A stretch of 44,326 nt of DNA from assembly GCA_900544815.1 (NCBI GenBank), contig UQWT01000010.1, forward strand, positions 1-44,326, in the 5' to 3' direction. The translations under genes and the position numbers were made by a program. Source of the DNA: an uncultured Bacteroidales bacterium (GTDB lineage Bacteria; Bacteroidota; Bacteroidia; Bacteroidales; UBA932). Shown here one piece after another: positions 25,635-34,285 of this stretch (position 1 is its first letter; each line of letters starts with the position of its first letter). The notes beneath the pieces are model-generated. The model did not search any database, was not told where the DNA came from, and was given only the letters and a program-made list of their open reading frames with translations.

Positions 25635-27295
25635 AAGATTTGGCTGTTGAATCTGTTAAAGAGCTTTACAGTAATATTGTTTTCACCTTTTACAACCGGA
25701 ACTGCAACAACAAGCGGTTTCGGTTGTTCTTTTGTGTACATTCTCTCTGCTATAAGCATTCCGTTATGCCATACCTCAACGGCATCTGCCGTGCCAACTT
25801 CAAATGATGCTGTTCCTCTCTCGTTAGATTGAAACTTGTATTCTTTTATAATGTTTGTCTGTGGCTTGGCGGAAATTTCCTCCCGCTCTTGAATATTCAG
25901 CTGCTTGCTGTCTATATTTTTAGGTAACAATAGTTTATCATAGTTTGCGGGTTCTATCTCCCTTTTATGTGTAAGTTTTACGACCTTCCCATTTTTGTAG
26001 ACAGCTTCAAAATCGCTCTCGATATCCGGCACAATTATTCTTATTTTGGAATTGTTTGTGCTATACGGAAAATTCCATCTGTAACCACAAACAGCCTTTT
26101 TTGTTCTGTAATAGTCGAACATTGAGTAATGGTAGAGAGTGTCAGCATCCTTTAATTTGTAGATCCTGTTCCCTTTTTCATCAACTAAAACAGCAACGGC
26201 ATCGCTGCGCCTTGCATTCCTGTTTTTTACTGCTTTTGCCTTTATTATGCCATTATCTCTGTACAGTGAATCTCTTGCTGTCGCCAACCAACCGGAGCTG
26301 TCTATCCATTTCCCAATAGAGAGCAAAAGATCCTTTTCATAGTTAGTTACTGCTCCGTCTCCCGTTGGCCCTATATTTAAAAGATAGTTTCCACCGGCTC
26401 CTATAACTCTTTTTAATGAGTTTATCTTCTCTGCAAGTTTTTCTTTCATTGGAACATGTTTTTGCCAGCTTCTGTAGCCCCAGGTCTCCTTATAAACAGA
26501 CTCTGCTGTCTGCCATGGCTTGTTTGGAACATAATCCGGAATTACATTGTCGGGCATTACGGCAAAATCACCGTAATCGTTACCTATTCTGCCACTTACA
26601 CTGCAGTTTGGTTGTATGCTTTTTACCAAATTGTACAGTTCGCGGCTCTGCTCGCGGGTAAGCGAACCCATATCAAACCATAGTTCGCTCACAGGCCCGT
26701 AATTCTCCAACAGCTCCTTAACCTGTCTCTTGTTGTATTCATGATGCTCAGGTGTAATTGGATCTGCATTATGGCTTGAGATTGGGTATGCCGGCGGATA
26801 ATGCCAATCTATAAGGGAAAAATAGATACCTAAGTTCAATCCGTGCCTTTTGCAGGCTTGGCTCAGCTCCTTAAGGGCATCCCTCCCAAACGGGGTGTTC
26901 ATTATGTTAAAATCTGTCTCTTTGGAATTGTACATGCAGAAACCGTCGTGATGCTTTGATGTAAAGACAATGGCATCCATTCCGGTATTTTTGGCCAATA
27001 CGGCTATTGAATCTGCATCCCATTGTTCTGCAGAAAAATGCTCTGCCGCACGTGCATACCAGTCCGAGAATATGCCGGCAAAGGATTGTATCTGCTCGCT
27101 GTAGCCCCACTCCACGTTTTTACCGCGGTACACACCTCCGTAAACAGAGTACAGCCCCCAGTGTACAAACATTGAGAAGCGTCCCTTATCTTTAACAGGC
27201 TCCTGTTTTGTGTTTGCCATAACGTTATTTGTTGATACTAACAGCATTGCCAACAACAACGCTGTCTTTGAGTATAAAATTGCTCTTTTAAACAT
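25589..27295 (-). CDS. Exported GH29 alpha-L-fucosidase
   Basis: The 568-residue glycoside hydrolase releases terminal alpha-L-fucose from glycans. I place the start at ATG 27295, which gives a clean signal peptide (MFKRAILYSKTALLLAMLL, cleavage near VMA-NT). The earlier in-frame codon at 27358 lies inside the purA terminator. The GH29 landmarks are MFVHWGLYSVYGG, SKHHDGFCMY (His115-His116), YFSLIDWHYPP and the nucleophile Asp208 in SELWFDMGS. A C-terminal beta domain follows (to YFEIW). A -7 box (TACCTTTG, 27332-27325) lies upstream. Its 3' end overlaps the convergent lipoprotein gene by 46 bp. Host-glycan foraging is a reasonable inference. Confidence 0.93.
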   Translation of the reverse strand: MFKRAILYSKTALLLAMLLVSTNNVMANTKQEPVKDKGRFSMFVHWGLYSVYGGVYRGKNVEWGYSEQIQSFAGIFSDWYARAAEHFSAEQWDADSIAVLAKNTGMDAIVFTSKHHDGFCMYNSKETDFNIMNTPFGRDALKELSQACKRHGLNLGIYFSLIDWHYPPAYPISSHNADPITPEHHEYNKRQVKELLENYGPVSELWFDMGSLTREQSRELYNLVKSIQPNCSVSGRIGNDYGDFAVMPDNVIPDYVPNKPWQTAESVYKETWGYRSWQKHVPMKEKLAEKINSLKRVIGAGGNYLLNIGPTGDGAVTNYEKDLLLSIGKWIDSSGWLATARDSLYRDNGIIKAKAVKNRNARRSDAVAVLVDEKGNRIYKLKDADTLYHYSMFDYYRTKKAVCGYRWNFPYSTNNSKIRIIVPDIESDFEAVYKNGKVVKLTHKREIEPANYDKLLLPKNIDSKQLNIQEREEISAKPQTNIIKEYKFQSNERGTASFEVGTADAVEVWHNGMLIAERMYTKEQPKPLVVAVPVVKGENNITVKLFNRFNSQIFYSFVPVETRYFEIW

Positions 27296-27324
27296 AAAGA
27301 TTGCTGTAAAGTGGTAAGTAATCC

Positions 27325-27332
27325 CAAAGGTA
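27325..27332 (-). promoter_or_regulatory. Probable -7 box of the fucosidase promoter
   Basis: On the minus strand this reads TACCTTTG, an exact TAnnTTTG match about 30 nt before the chosen start codon and just past the purA terminator. No TTTG is present at the proper -33 distance, so only this half is supported. Confidence 0.45.
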
Positions 27333-27339
27333 CAAAAAA

Positions 27340-27359
27340 GGTGACTCAAACGAGCCACC
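27340..27359 (-). terminator. Terminator of purA
   Basis: On the minus strand GGTGGCTC pairs with GAGTCACC (one G-T pair) around a 4-nt loop, followed by TTTTTT. It lies 57 nt after the purA stop. It is an inverted near-copy of the MFS terminator at 22109-22140. Confidence 0.85.
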
Positions 27360-27416
27360 CTTAATTATATTATCAAATAACCGCATTGCAGGTCTTGATA
27401 GACAAGATACCATTTG

Positions 27417-28679
27417 CTATCTCTCAATAGTCTGTTCTCTGTCGGGACCTAAAGAGATCATACTTACAGGGACGCCAAGCTCCTTCTCAATAGACCTTAC
27501 ATAGTTCATGAACTCAAATGGAAGCTCCTCCTCCTTCTTTATGCCGGTAAGGTCTTTTTTCCACCCTTTGAACTCTTTGTAGACAGGCTCGATCTCTGCG
27601 TATGTATCGTATGGTACCTGATTGGTTTCCACTCCGTTTACTTTGTACGCGGTTGCAACCTTAATGGTGTCGAATGTGTCCAATACATCTGCTTTCATCA
27701 TTATAAGGTTGGTAACTCCGCTTATCATTATGGCATATTTTAGTGCAACAAGGTCTAACCAGCCTGTTCTGCGCGGACGACCTGTTGTAGCACCAAACTC
27801 AAACCCTTTCTGTCTAAGCTCCTCGCCTGTGGCATCATTAAGTTCGGTAGGGAACGGACCGCTGCCAACTCTTGTGCAGTATGCTTTAAATATACCGTAA
27901 ACTGATCCTATCTTACCGGGCGCTACGCCCAATCCTATGCAGGCTCCGGCACATGTTGTTGAGGATGAGGTTACAAACGGATATGAACCAAAGTCTATAT
28001 CCAACATGGAACCTTGTGCACCCTCTGCAAGAATCTTCTTGTTGTCTGCCAAGAATTTGTTTACAACATATTCCCCGTCTATGAGGTTAAATGAGCGCAT
28101 ATACTCTACGGCATCAAGCCACTCTGCCTCATGTTCCTCTGCATTGTACTCAAAGTCATATTGTTTTAGGAAGACTTTATGCTTGTTTTTAAGAGAGGTG
28201 AATCTCTCTGTAAAGTCTGCTGTTAAAATATCGCCTACACGCAAGCCGTTTCTTCCTGTCTTATCCATATAGGTAGGGCCTATTCCCTTAAGGGTTGAGC
28301 CAATCTTGGATTTCCCTTTTGAAGCCTCAGATGCTGCATCTATTATTCTGTGCGTTGGCAGAATGAGATGAGCCTTCTTGGAGATCATAACGCGCTCCCT
28401 TACAGGAACACCCATTGCCTCTATCTCCTCACACTCGTGTTTAAAGATAATTGGGTCTATAACAACACCGTTACCAATTACATTAACTGCGCCTTTGCGG
28501 AATACTCCCGATGGAACACTGTGAAGAACAAATTTTTTACCCTCAAAATGAAGGGAGTGACCCGCGTTAGGGCCTCCTTGGAATCTTGCAACAATAGGAT
28601 ATGAGGCGGCAAGAACATCAACAATCTTTCCTTTTCCCTCATCTCCCCATTGAAGACCAAGAACTACATCAACTTTCAT
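27417..28679 (-). CDS. purA: Adenylosuccinate synthetase
   Basis: Joins IMP and aspartate at the expense of GTP, the first committed step to AMP. The 420-residue length is normal. The glycine-rich GTP loop LQWGDEGKGKIVD lies at residues 9-21. Other signatures are GGPNAGHSLHF, the IMP-binding KSKIGSTLKGIGPTYMDK and TTGRPRRTGWLDLVALKYA. It follows ssb after a 47-nt gap on the same strand and ends in a terminator. Confidence 0.98.
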   Translation of the reverse strand: MKVDVVLGLQWGDEGKGKIVDVLAASYPIVARFQGGPNAGHSLHFEGKKFVLHSVPSGVFRKGAVNVIGNGVVIDPIIFKHECEEIEAMGVPVRERVMISKKAHLILPTHRIIDAASEASKGKSKIGSTLKGIGPTYMDKTGRNGLRVGDILTADFTERFTSLKNKHKVFLKQYDFEYNAEEHEAEWLDAVEYMRSFNLIDGEYVVNKFLADNKKILAEGAQGSMLDIDFGSYPFVTSSSTTCAGACIGLGVAPGKIGSVYGIFKAYCTRVGSGPFPTELNDATGEELRQKGFEFGATTGRPRRTGWLDLVALKYAIMISGVTNLIMMKADVLDTFDTIKVATAYKVNGVETNQVPYDTYAEIEPVYKEFKGWKKDLTGIKKEEELPFEFMNYVRSIEKELGVPVSMISLGPDREQTIER

Positions 28680-28726
28680 AAAATCGTGTTATAAAAAATT
28701 TTCAATGTAAATGTAAAATCAAATGT

Positions 28727-29269
28727 TTAGAATGGTAGATCATCCGAGCCGTCTCCCTCATCTGCAAAATTTACAGGAGAGGAGGTCTGCTGTTGGTTAA
28801 ACTGCTGTGGCTGCCCGTACTGTTGCTGGCTATACTGTTGCGGTTGCCCGTTTTGTGGCTGCCCTCCGTTTTGTTGCACAGGTGCCTGATAGCCGCTGCC
28901 TGCCGGAGCCGCCCCCTGCATATTGCTTGCCGGATTATCTGCTTTTTTGCCCAACAGCCTTATGTTATCTGCTACAATCTCTGTTGTGTATCTAGTCTGC
29001 TGGTTCTGGTCCTGCCATTGTTTGTAACGGATCTTCCCCTCAACCATTATCTGAGTCCCTTTTCTTATGAATCTTTCAGCAACATCTGCGTTAGACCCCC
29101 AGCATACAATGGTATGCCACTCTGTTTGATCTACCCAATTGCCGCTTTTATCTCTTGCTCTGTCGCTTGTAGCAAGTGAAAAGTTTGCTACAGTTCCCCC
29201 GGAAGGCAGGTGTCTTACATCCGGATCCTTACCCACATTTCCAATTAAAATTACCTTGTTGAATGACAT
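28727..29269 (-). CDS. ssb: Single-stranded DNA-binding protein
   Basis: 180 residues. The N-terminal OB fold (about 1-105) begins SFNKVILIGNVGKDPDVR. A low-complexity linker rich in Gln, Gly and Pro (about 120-165) follows, then the acidic tip DDLPF that docks repair and replication partners. A -7 box, TACATTTG (29302-29295 on the minus strand), lies about 26 nt before the start; no -33 match was found. The repetitive linker generates spurious antisense frames. Confidence 0.97.
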   Translation of the reverse strand: MSFNKVILIGNVGKDPDVRHLPSGGTVANFSLATSDRARDKSGNWVDQTEWHTIVCWGSNADVAERFIRKGTQIMVEGKIRYKQWQDQNQQTRYTTEIVADNIRLLGKKADNPASNMQGAAPAGSGYQAPVQQNGGQPQNGQPQQYSQQQYGQPQQFNQQQTSSPVNFADEGDGSDDLPF

Positions 29270-29383
29270 ATCAGTTGTTTTAAATTTTAACCTCCAAATG
29301 TAGATATATTTTTTAAGATACAGCTTAAAAAGTTATCAACAATTTAATATTTTAAAAAAACAAGAGAGCCAACAGCATGGTTG

Positions 29384-31993
29384 TCAGAAATTGAAGAATA
29401 CTCCGGCAAGTATGTTAAACGGCCTTATCCGATACTTGCAAGAAAACTCCTGAAGACCATTTATAACAGAATAGGCATACACATGCTGGTTAAGTATATT
29501 GCGGGCTGTGAGATTAATTTCAACGCCATTGCCAAGGCGGTAAACGAGCGAAGCATCAAACAGTACTGTATTTTTTGTCTGCTCGGACGTAAGCATGGTA
29601 AAATAATGCTCGGCTACAATCTTTAAATCCAAATTGTTGATTGGAGTTATATCAAAGGATAGTGTATGGCTGAAATTATCCTTGGAATCTGTTTGCCCGC
29701 TTCCCGACAAATCCAGTATGTTATGAAAATAGTGCAGTTTGTACTCCATCCCCAACCATTTGGCAAAACGGCCTGAAAACATTGGTTTAAAAGAGAAGGT
29801 CTGAGACCTGTATGGGGTACGGACACCGTTCTGAAGAGTTGATGTAGATGAATAATCCCTATAGGAAACAGATGCCCCAATTTTTCCGTTTATACCGTAT
29901 AGACCCACACTTCCGCTAATGGTAGCATACCAACTCTCTCCCCGGCTTGGAGCATACTCCGTTCCCAATATAATGTAATTCCCAAGAAAATCTTGTGTTG
30001 CCGATGTTTGATAAATATTCCAACTCCTGCTTACAATTCCATCTACATACAGCATATTTAGAGGGTCTTTGAAATTAATATGTCCTGTTACACTATAATA
30101 ATGGTTCAACTTACTATTTGTAGAACCCTTCTTAAGATATCTGTAATTCCGCAATATATAACCAGTATACATATTGTGTATATCCAATTCCAAGTCCGAC
30201 GCACTGCCAAGTACCTCAAAACTAAGTTTTGGGAGCGGCATATACTTAATTAAGCCGAAGGCTTTATACGTAAAATGGTCTGTATCAATACCTCTGTACT
30301 TAGACCAACCAATCGGTAAAGAAAATATGATATCCCAATTTTTGGAGTGGTATTCCATATTCGGTTTTATGTACGGGCGTACAAACGATGCATGATGATT
30401 ATTGTCAAACACAGACATTCCGGTATCTTCAGGAGCTTCTACACCGTTAAGAAAACTATCCAAAGACCGTACAGATGCCTCCAATCCGGTTGAAATACCT
30501 ATTGTCATCCCATCTGCCACTATGAAGTCAGAAGAGATATAAGTATTTGTATTGTAATTCACAACCCATATTGATTGATGCTGCATATCATCTTCAGCAC
30601 GTAGAACTGTCAATGTTTGATCAAAATGAGAAAAATCGTTATGTGATTCTATCGTAAAGGCTCTGTTCCCGCTCTTTTTAATATATTTTAAATCATCGTT
30701 TACAAATAAATAAGGAAGTGATGCCTTTTGAGCATTTGGGAACTCTCCGCTTGTTGTACTTCTTGCATTGGCAAACTCACTCTCTACGGTTAAAACATTA
30801 CGGAAATAATAGTCCTTCTTATTAGCTTCGGCCTCAACTTGCCCCTGTAACCTGTGCTTGCGAGTTTTGGCTGTTTCGCTCTCGTTAACGGTTTTAACAT
30901 TGTCATTAAAATAATAAGTGGTAGAGGATTCATTCCACGATTCTAACTTATCATAAAGATACGATAGGGATGATTTTACTTTCCAATCACTCTTTAACTT
31001 CCATAAATTGGAGGTGTTGAAAAGAGCTGTATTATTGAATCTTACACGGCGTTCATCAAGTGGGGCATTGCTTGTGCCTACAGAGATAAACTCATTGGAG
31101 TTAACCTTTATGGGGCGGTTGTTGCTAATGCTTTTTATTTGCAACTCCTTGGAAAGATCTTCGCCCGTGTTGTTTGTCTTGATATTGTTAATGCTGTTCC
31201 ATTTTGGAGCCACCCTCATAAGAAAGAGATTTCCATCCCACAATGCCTCCGGCTTTGAAGTTACACCACCGGCCAATTTAACAGTACCAATCCATTTGCC
31301 TCTTGCACGATCTCTTAACGACAGATTGATTGCAGGTTTGGTTTTGGTACCCATCTCTGCCAAAGCACGTATAGGCTGATGTCTTTCCATTATCTCCACT
31401 GTCTTTATATCTTTTGCCGACAAATTTTCCGTAAGCAGCGAATACCTTCCGCTGAGCATATCCATACCCTCTATATAAAGATTCTCAATTGATTCGCCAT
31501 TATAGTAGATACTTCCATCTTTACGCACCTCTATTCCCGGCATTCTCTTTAGTACATCAGATATACTTTTATCCTGCAATTCGGCAAAACTTTGAACATT
31601 AAACTTTATAGTATCACCTGCCATTTTTACCTTTGGCGCACGCACTGTAATCTCGTTGATCTGCATCGCCTCAACTTTCATCATTATATCCATACTGCCA
31701 ATCTTCTCCACCGGAAGAATCTTTGTGGCATATCCGAGCATAGAAACCTTTATCGAATCTGTTTCGGATGGCAATGTGCGTATTTTCAAGGTAAACAGTC
31801 CTTTTGAATCGCTTACAGCATATTCAGGGCCCTCTTTACCACTGTGCAGATATAATATAACAGCACCCGTTAAAGCTCCTTCGCCGTCATAGACCTTGCC
31901 TTTTAGCACAAACTCCTGGGTTTGTGCTAAAAGAGATATGTTAAAGATGTTAAAAAAAACTATAAATATGTATATTATCCTTTTCAAAACCAA
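29384..31993 (-). CDS. TonB-receptor-like outer-membrane beta-barrel protein
   Basis: The 869-residue protein has a signal peptide (about 1-23), a carboxypeptidase-regulatory-like beta domain (about 26-110) and a plug-like domain (about 118-225, with SISDVLKRMPGIEVRKDG and IENLYIEGMDML). A long beta-barrel ends in an aromatic residue (VFFNF), as expected for Bam-dependent insertion. No ATG or GTG is available: the frame opens with TTG immediately after a TAG. A rare AGGAGG lies 14 nt upstream of that TTG. Such barrels commonly accompany GLPGLI proteins in Bacteroidetes, with unknown cargo. It is the last gene of the GLPGLI cluster. One GCTTCCCGACAA copy lies near the 3' end (29699-29710). Confidence 0.82.
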   Translation of the reverse strand: MVLKRIIYIFIVFFNIFNISLLAQTQEFVLKGKVYDGEGALTGAVILYLHSGKEGPEYAVSDSKGLFTLKIRTLPSETDSIKVSMLGYATKILPVEKIGSMDIMMKVEAMQINEITVRAPKVKMAGDTIKFNVQSFAELQDKSISDVLKRMPGIEVRKDGSIYYNGESIENLYIEGMDMLSGRYSLLTENLSAKDIKTVEIMERHQPIRALAEMGTKTKPAINLSLRDRARGKWIGTVKLAGGVTSKPEALWDGNLFLMRVAPKWNSINNIKTNNTGEDLSKELQIKSISNNRPIKVNSNEFISVGTSNAPLDERRVRFNNTALFNTSNLWKLKSDWKVKSSLSYLYDKLESWNESSTTYYFNDNVKTVNESETAKTRKHRLQGQVEAEANKKDYYFRNVLTVESEFANARSTTSGEFPNAQKASLPYLFVNDDLKYIKKSGNRAFTIESHNDFSHFDQTLTVLRAEDDMQHQSIWVVNYNTNTYISSDFIVADGMTIGISTGLEASVRSLDSFLNGVEAPEDTGMSVFDNNHHASFVRPYIKPNMEYHSKNWDIIFSLPIGWSKYRGIDTDHFTYKAFGLIKYMPLPKLSFEVLGSASDLELDIHNMYTGYILRNYRYLKKGSTNSKLNHYYSVTGHINFKDPLNMLYVDGIVSRSWNIYQTSATQDFLGNYIILGTEYAPSRGESWYATISGSVGLYGINGKIGASVSYRDYSSTSTLQNGVRTPYRSQTFSFKPMFSGRFAKWLGMEYKLHYFHNILDLSGSGQTDSKDNFSHTLSFDITPINNLDLKIVAEHYFTMLTSEQTKNTVLFDASLVYRLGNGVEINLTARNILNQHVYAYSVINGLQEFSCKYRIRPFNILAGVFFNF

Positions 31994-32080
31994 CTATTTA
32001 AAATTAACCTCCTGATAATCAAATCTCTCATGTATCTCCACTTTTCTTCTGCTCAAATACGCTATATCTTTAATGAGCCT
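31994..32080 (-). pseudogene. Remnant of a GLPGLI-type C-terminus
   Basis: The 28-codon frame ends ERFDYQEVNFK and a TAG directly before the barrel gene. It closely matches the last codons of the intact GLPGLI gene (SFDFQEIKF), at the DNA level too, including CAGGAG. It begins inside the 3' end of the small lipoprotein gene in another frame. It may be what is left of a second GLPGLI gene. A frameshifted tail of the lipoprotein is the alternative. Confidence 0.5.
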
Positions 32081-32873
32081 TTATAAATTCCAAAGCTTCA
32101 ATGGAGATTGGGTCACATAGTTTGTAAAAAAACAAGAAAGCCAATGGCATATTTTTTAAAGGGTTAAATTTTACCAATGTTGTTTTGCCTCCATAGTAGA
32201 AACCATTATCTCTGTTGCGACCATAGTCAACTTTTCCAAAGCAGGTGTACATAAAACAGAGCATTTTGTCACTGTTCTTAAGATAAATCCTGTCAATGGC
32301 TAAAAGTATATTGTGAGAATGATCCTTTACAATAGTCCTAAAAATATAGTTTTCGGGATTATCCTCCACAAAGCTGGGCCTATACCCAATGTCTAAAAAA
32401 CGATACCTGTCAACATAGTCTCCATAACCCGGTATTGCACAATGAGGAAAAGGGTTCATTTTTTTAAGTTTCCTGTATTTTTCTGTATACACAATAGCCC
32501 TCCCCGGTACGGTAAACAGCAGAGAGTCAAATTCTACAGCATGCTTTTTTATCAACGACTTTACTATTCTCTGCCAATAAACGTATGACTTTTCCGGTAA
32601 TATGTTCATACACTCAGGCTTATCTTTCTTATATGAGCACCAAGCATCGTAATCCGTTGAGTTTTGGCCTGTCAATACGGGATAAGGATTGGATAAAATC
32701 CTATCCCATAACGAGCCTATCTTGAACAAAACAGGCGAATTGCCTATATTGCAGGTAACAGAATCATTCTCCAAAGAGATGGTTACGGGTGCTTTACTAT
32801 ATGGTATATTGTTCATCGTACCACAAGCAGTCAATGCAGTTAAAACGCAGAGTAAGTACATAGTTCTTTTCAT
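32070..32873 (-). CDS. Lipoprotein of unknown function
   Basis: 267 residues with signal peptide and lipobox LTAC (Cys17), so it is lipid-anchored. I do not recognise the mature domain. It is rich in Tyr, Lys and Cys and contains CAIPGYGDYVDRYRFLDIG in the middle. It lies between the GLPGLI gene (54 nt away) and the barrel gene (76 nt away) on the same strand, so it is probably part of the same transcript and envelope function. The protein may once have been longer: an open frame continues past its stop in another phase (31994-32080). Confidence 0.7.
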   Translation of the reverse strand: MKRTMYLLCVLTALTACGTMNNIPYSKAPVTISLENDSVTCNIGNSPVLFKIGSLWDRILSNPYPVLTGQNSTDYDAWCSYKKDKPECMNILPEKSYVYWQRIVKSLIKKHAVEFDSLLFTVPGRAIVYTEKYRKLKKMNPFPHCAIPGYGDYVDRYRFLDIGYRPSFVEDNPENYIFRTIVKDHSHNILLAIDRIYLKNSDKMLCFMYTCFGKVDYGRNRDNGFYYGGKTTLVKFNPLKNMPLAFLFFYKLCDPISIEALEFIKAH

Positions 32874-32894
32874 TGCGTAATCATTTTATAAAAA

Positions 32895-32927
32895 AAGAAT
32901 ACCTCGGTAAGTATGTTAGCGACCTTA
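32895..32927 (-). pseudogene. Remnant of the 3' end of an outer-membrane barrel gene
   Basis: Directly after the GLPGLI stop, the minus strand encodes ANILTEVFFF. This matches FNILAGVFFNF, the C-terminus of the barrel protein encoded at 29384. The DNA is also alike (shared TAACATACTT, then CCG and GTATTCTT). It appears to be all that remains of a barrel gene that once followed this GLPGLI gene. Confidence 0.55.
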
Positions 32928-33773
32928 TTAAAATTTAATCTCCTGAAAATCAAAGCTCATTTTTTTCTTTAGTGTTTCGGGATCGATTGGTTTTCCATCT
33001 TTGTCAACGAATGAAACAGGTCCCGCGTATGTATTAGATGTGTACATAGCCGGATTTTCTAAATAACGGCGTTTTGTACTGTTGAATTTCTTCATTGTTA
33101 CCTCAATTGTTTTGATATCCGGGTAATCTACCGTTGCCTCTTTTTGTTTGATTCCGGTAAGACAATAATAGTATTGGCAATGGAGATCGTATACTTCAAA
33201 TATAAGCCCGGGCAATCCGCAGAATTTCCATGGTCCATCTGAAACAGGTATATCCGTTGCATACCAAGCCTCATATTTGCGTCCTCTAAAATCACAGGTT
33301 GCTTTACGCACCTTGTAACCGTTCAGCTCTTTCCATTCATCGCAGATATTCCATTCAAATAGCGGTGATGATTCAACTACTTTGAACCAGTCCATAAAAA
33401 TACCGTCAAATAATGTTATAGTGTTGTTCTCAAAGTCTTTATATACCTTTAACCCACTCCCGGATTTCCCTTTGTAACCGGATATATCCCGTTTTCCTGC
33501 CTGTTTGTTTGCAGCGCGTACAGAATCCCTTACCATCCTGTCATAGCTGTAAAAAAGCGATACATTTCCTCCACAGCGTAAGATGAAATGATCATTGCCG
33601 ATTTTTGTACTATCTCCATCTATTATTGTCCCGCATTCCAACATCTTAACTGCGTTTGTATCTGCAATAAAGCGATACTCATACATACATTCTATTGACG
33701 TATTCTGTGAAGCAGCAGGTATAACAGAAAAGAAAGTTATAACTGCAATAAATAGATAAAACTTTTTTCTCAT
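32928..33773 (-). CDS. GLPGLI family protein
   Basis: Exported 281-residue protein, taking ATG 33773 as start (an earlier ATG at 33791 adds six residues before the signal peptide). The signal peptide is about residues 3-22, cleaved near ASQ-NT. The diagnostic motif is present literally as FCGLPGLIFEV, with GLPGLI at 186-191. The flanking core (about 28-200) has the family's DFRGRKYEAWYATDIPVSDGPW stretch split around a Cys160. Members of this Bacteroidetes family (TIGR01200) have no established function. Often one is found next to a TonB-like barrel, as here. Confidence 0.9.
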   Translation of the reverse strand: MRKKFYLFIAVITFFSVIPAASQNTSIECMYEYRFIADTNAVKMLECGTIIDGDSTKIGNDHFILRCGGNVSLFYSYDRMVRDSVRAANKQAGKRDISGYKGKSGSGLKVYKDFENNTITLFDGIFMDWFKVVESSPLFEWNICDEWKELNGYKVRKATCDFRGRKYEAWYATDIPVSDGPWKFCGLPGLIFEVYDLHCQYYYCLTGIKQKEATVDYPDIKTIEVTMKKFNSTKRRYLENPAMYTSNTYAGPVSFVDKDGKPIDPETLKKKMSFDFQEIKF

Positions 33774-33845
33774 AATAGCTGTTTTATACATATAAATTTA
33801 TTGAACATTATTCTTTTAAATATACGGGTGTGATATGCGTAATTG

Positions 33846-33872
33846 TAATATCCTTTTGGGAAAGGGATATTA
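33846..33872. promoter_or_regulatory. Inverted repeat and TACACT direct repeats between divergent genes
   Basis: TAATATCC (33846-33853) and GGATATTA (33865-33872) form a perfect 8-bp inverted repeat. Just after it, TACACT occurs twice (from 33876 and from 33894, 18 nt apart). These could be operator sites for the divergent GLPGLI cluster or ATPase gene. The rest of the 503-nt gap 33774-34276 is very AT-rich. It holds an imperfect hairpin (34124-34133 with 34150-34160) and the promoter listed next. Confidence 0.3.
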
Positions 33873-34184
33873 AGCTACACTTGATAATTAGGTTACACTA
33901 TAATAAGTGTTAATAGTTTCTTTCTAAAAGACAATACGCAGCCGACTTTTACGCGAACTGCTTAACATAGAACTGCCCTTATAGGATAAATGGCTACACG
34001 GTAAATAGTCATCATAATGTTTCATTTATCTAACAAAAGCAAATATAAAAAAAAACTGCAAAAAAAGAATTTTTAACGAACTATTGATCTACTTAAATCT
34101 AATATTTATTTGATGAATCAATTGGAAATATAATAGTGGTCAATGGACTTTATATTTTCCATAATAGCAGATAACCATGCAAAT

Positions 34185-34215
34185 TTTGGTATTTAGATAA
34201 ACTTTACTAAATTTG
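34185..34215 (+). promoter_or_regulatory. Promoter of the DUF4143 ATPase gene
   Basis: TTTG (34185-34188) is followed after 19 nt by TAAATTTG (34208-34215). Both fit the Bacteroidetes consensus. The start codon is about 60 nt downstream. Confidence 0.75.
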
Positions 34216-34285
34216 TACATGGATTTCCGAATTTCATGCAAAAATCGGACTTAATCTCCTTAAATTCTAATAAACCATGTACAAA
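34212..34285 (+). promoter_or_regulatory. 11-bp inverted repeat enclosing the ATPase start codon
   Basis: TTTGTACATGG (34212-34222) is the exact inverse of CCATGTACAAA (34275-34285), and the second arm contains the ATG at 34277. If enough of the first arm is transcribed, the start codon could be hidden in a stem. The first arm also overlaps the -7 box, so it could be a protein-binding palindrome half-site instead. Confidence 0.4.

Noticed and set aside
27296..27358. Upstream extension of the fucosidase to base 27358
   Set aside because: It would begin in the purA terminator hairpin and place 21 residues before a complete signal peptide; the ATG at 27295 is preferred.
29381..29626. 81-codon plus-strand frame at the barrel gene 3' end
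   Set aside because: Shadow of the barrel coding frame, which has signal peptide, plug and C-terminal aromatic residue.
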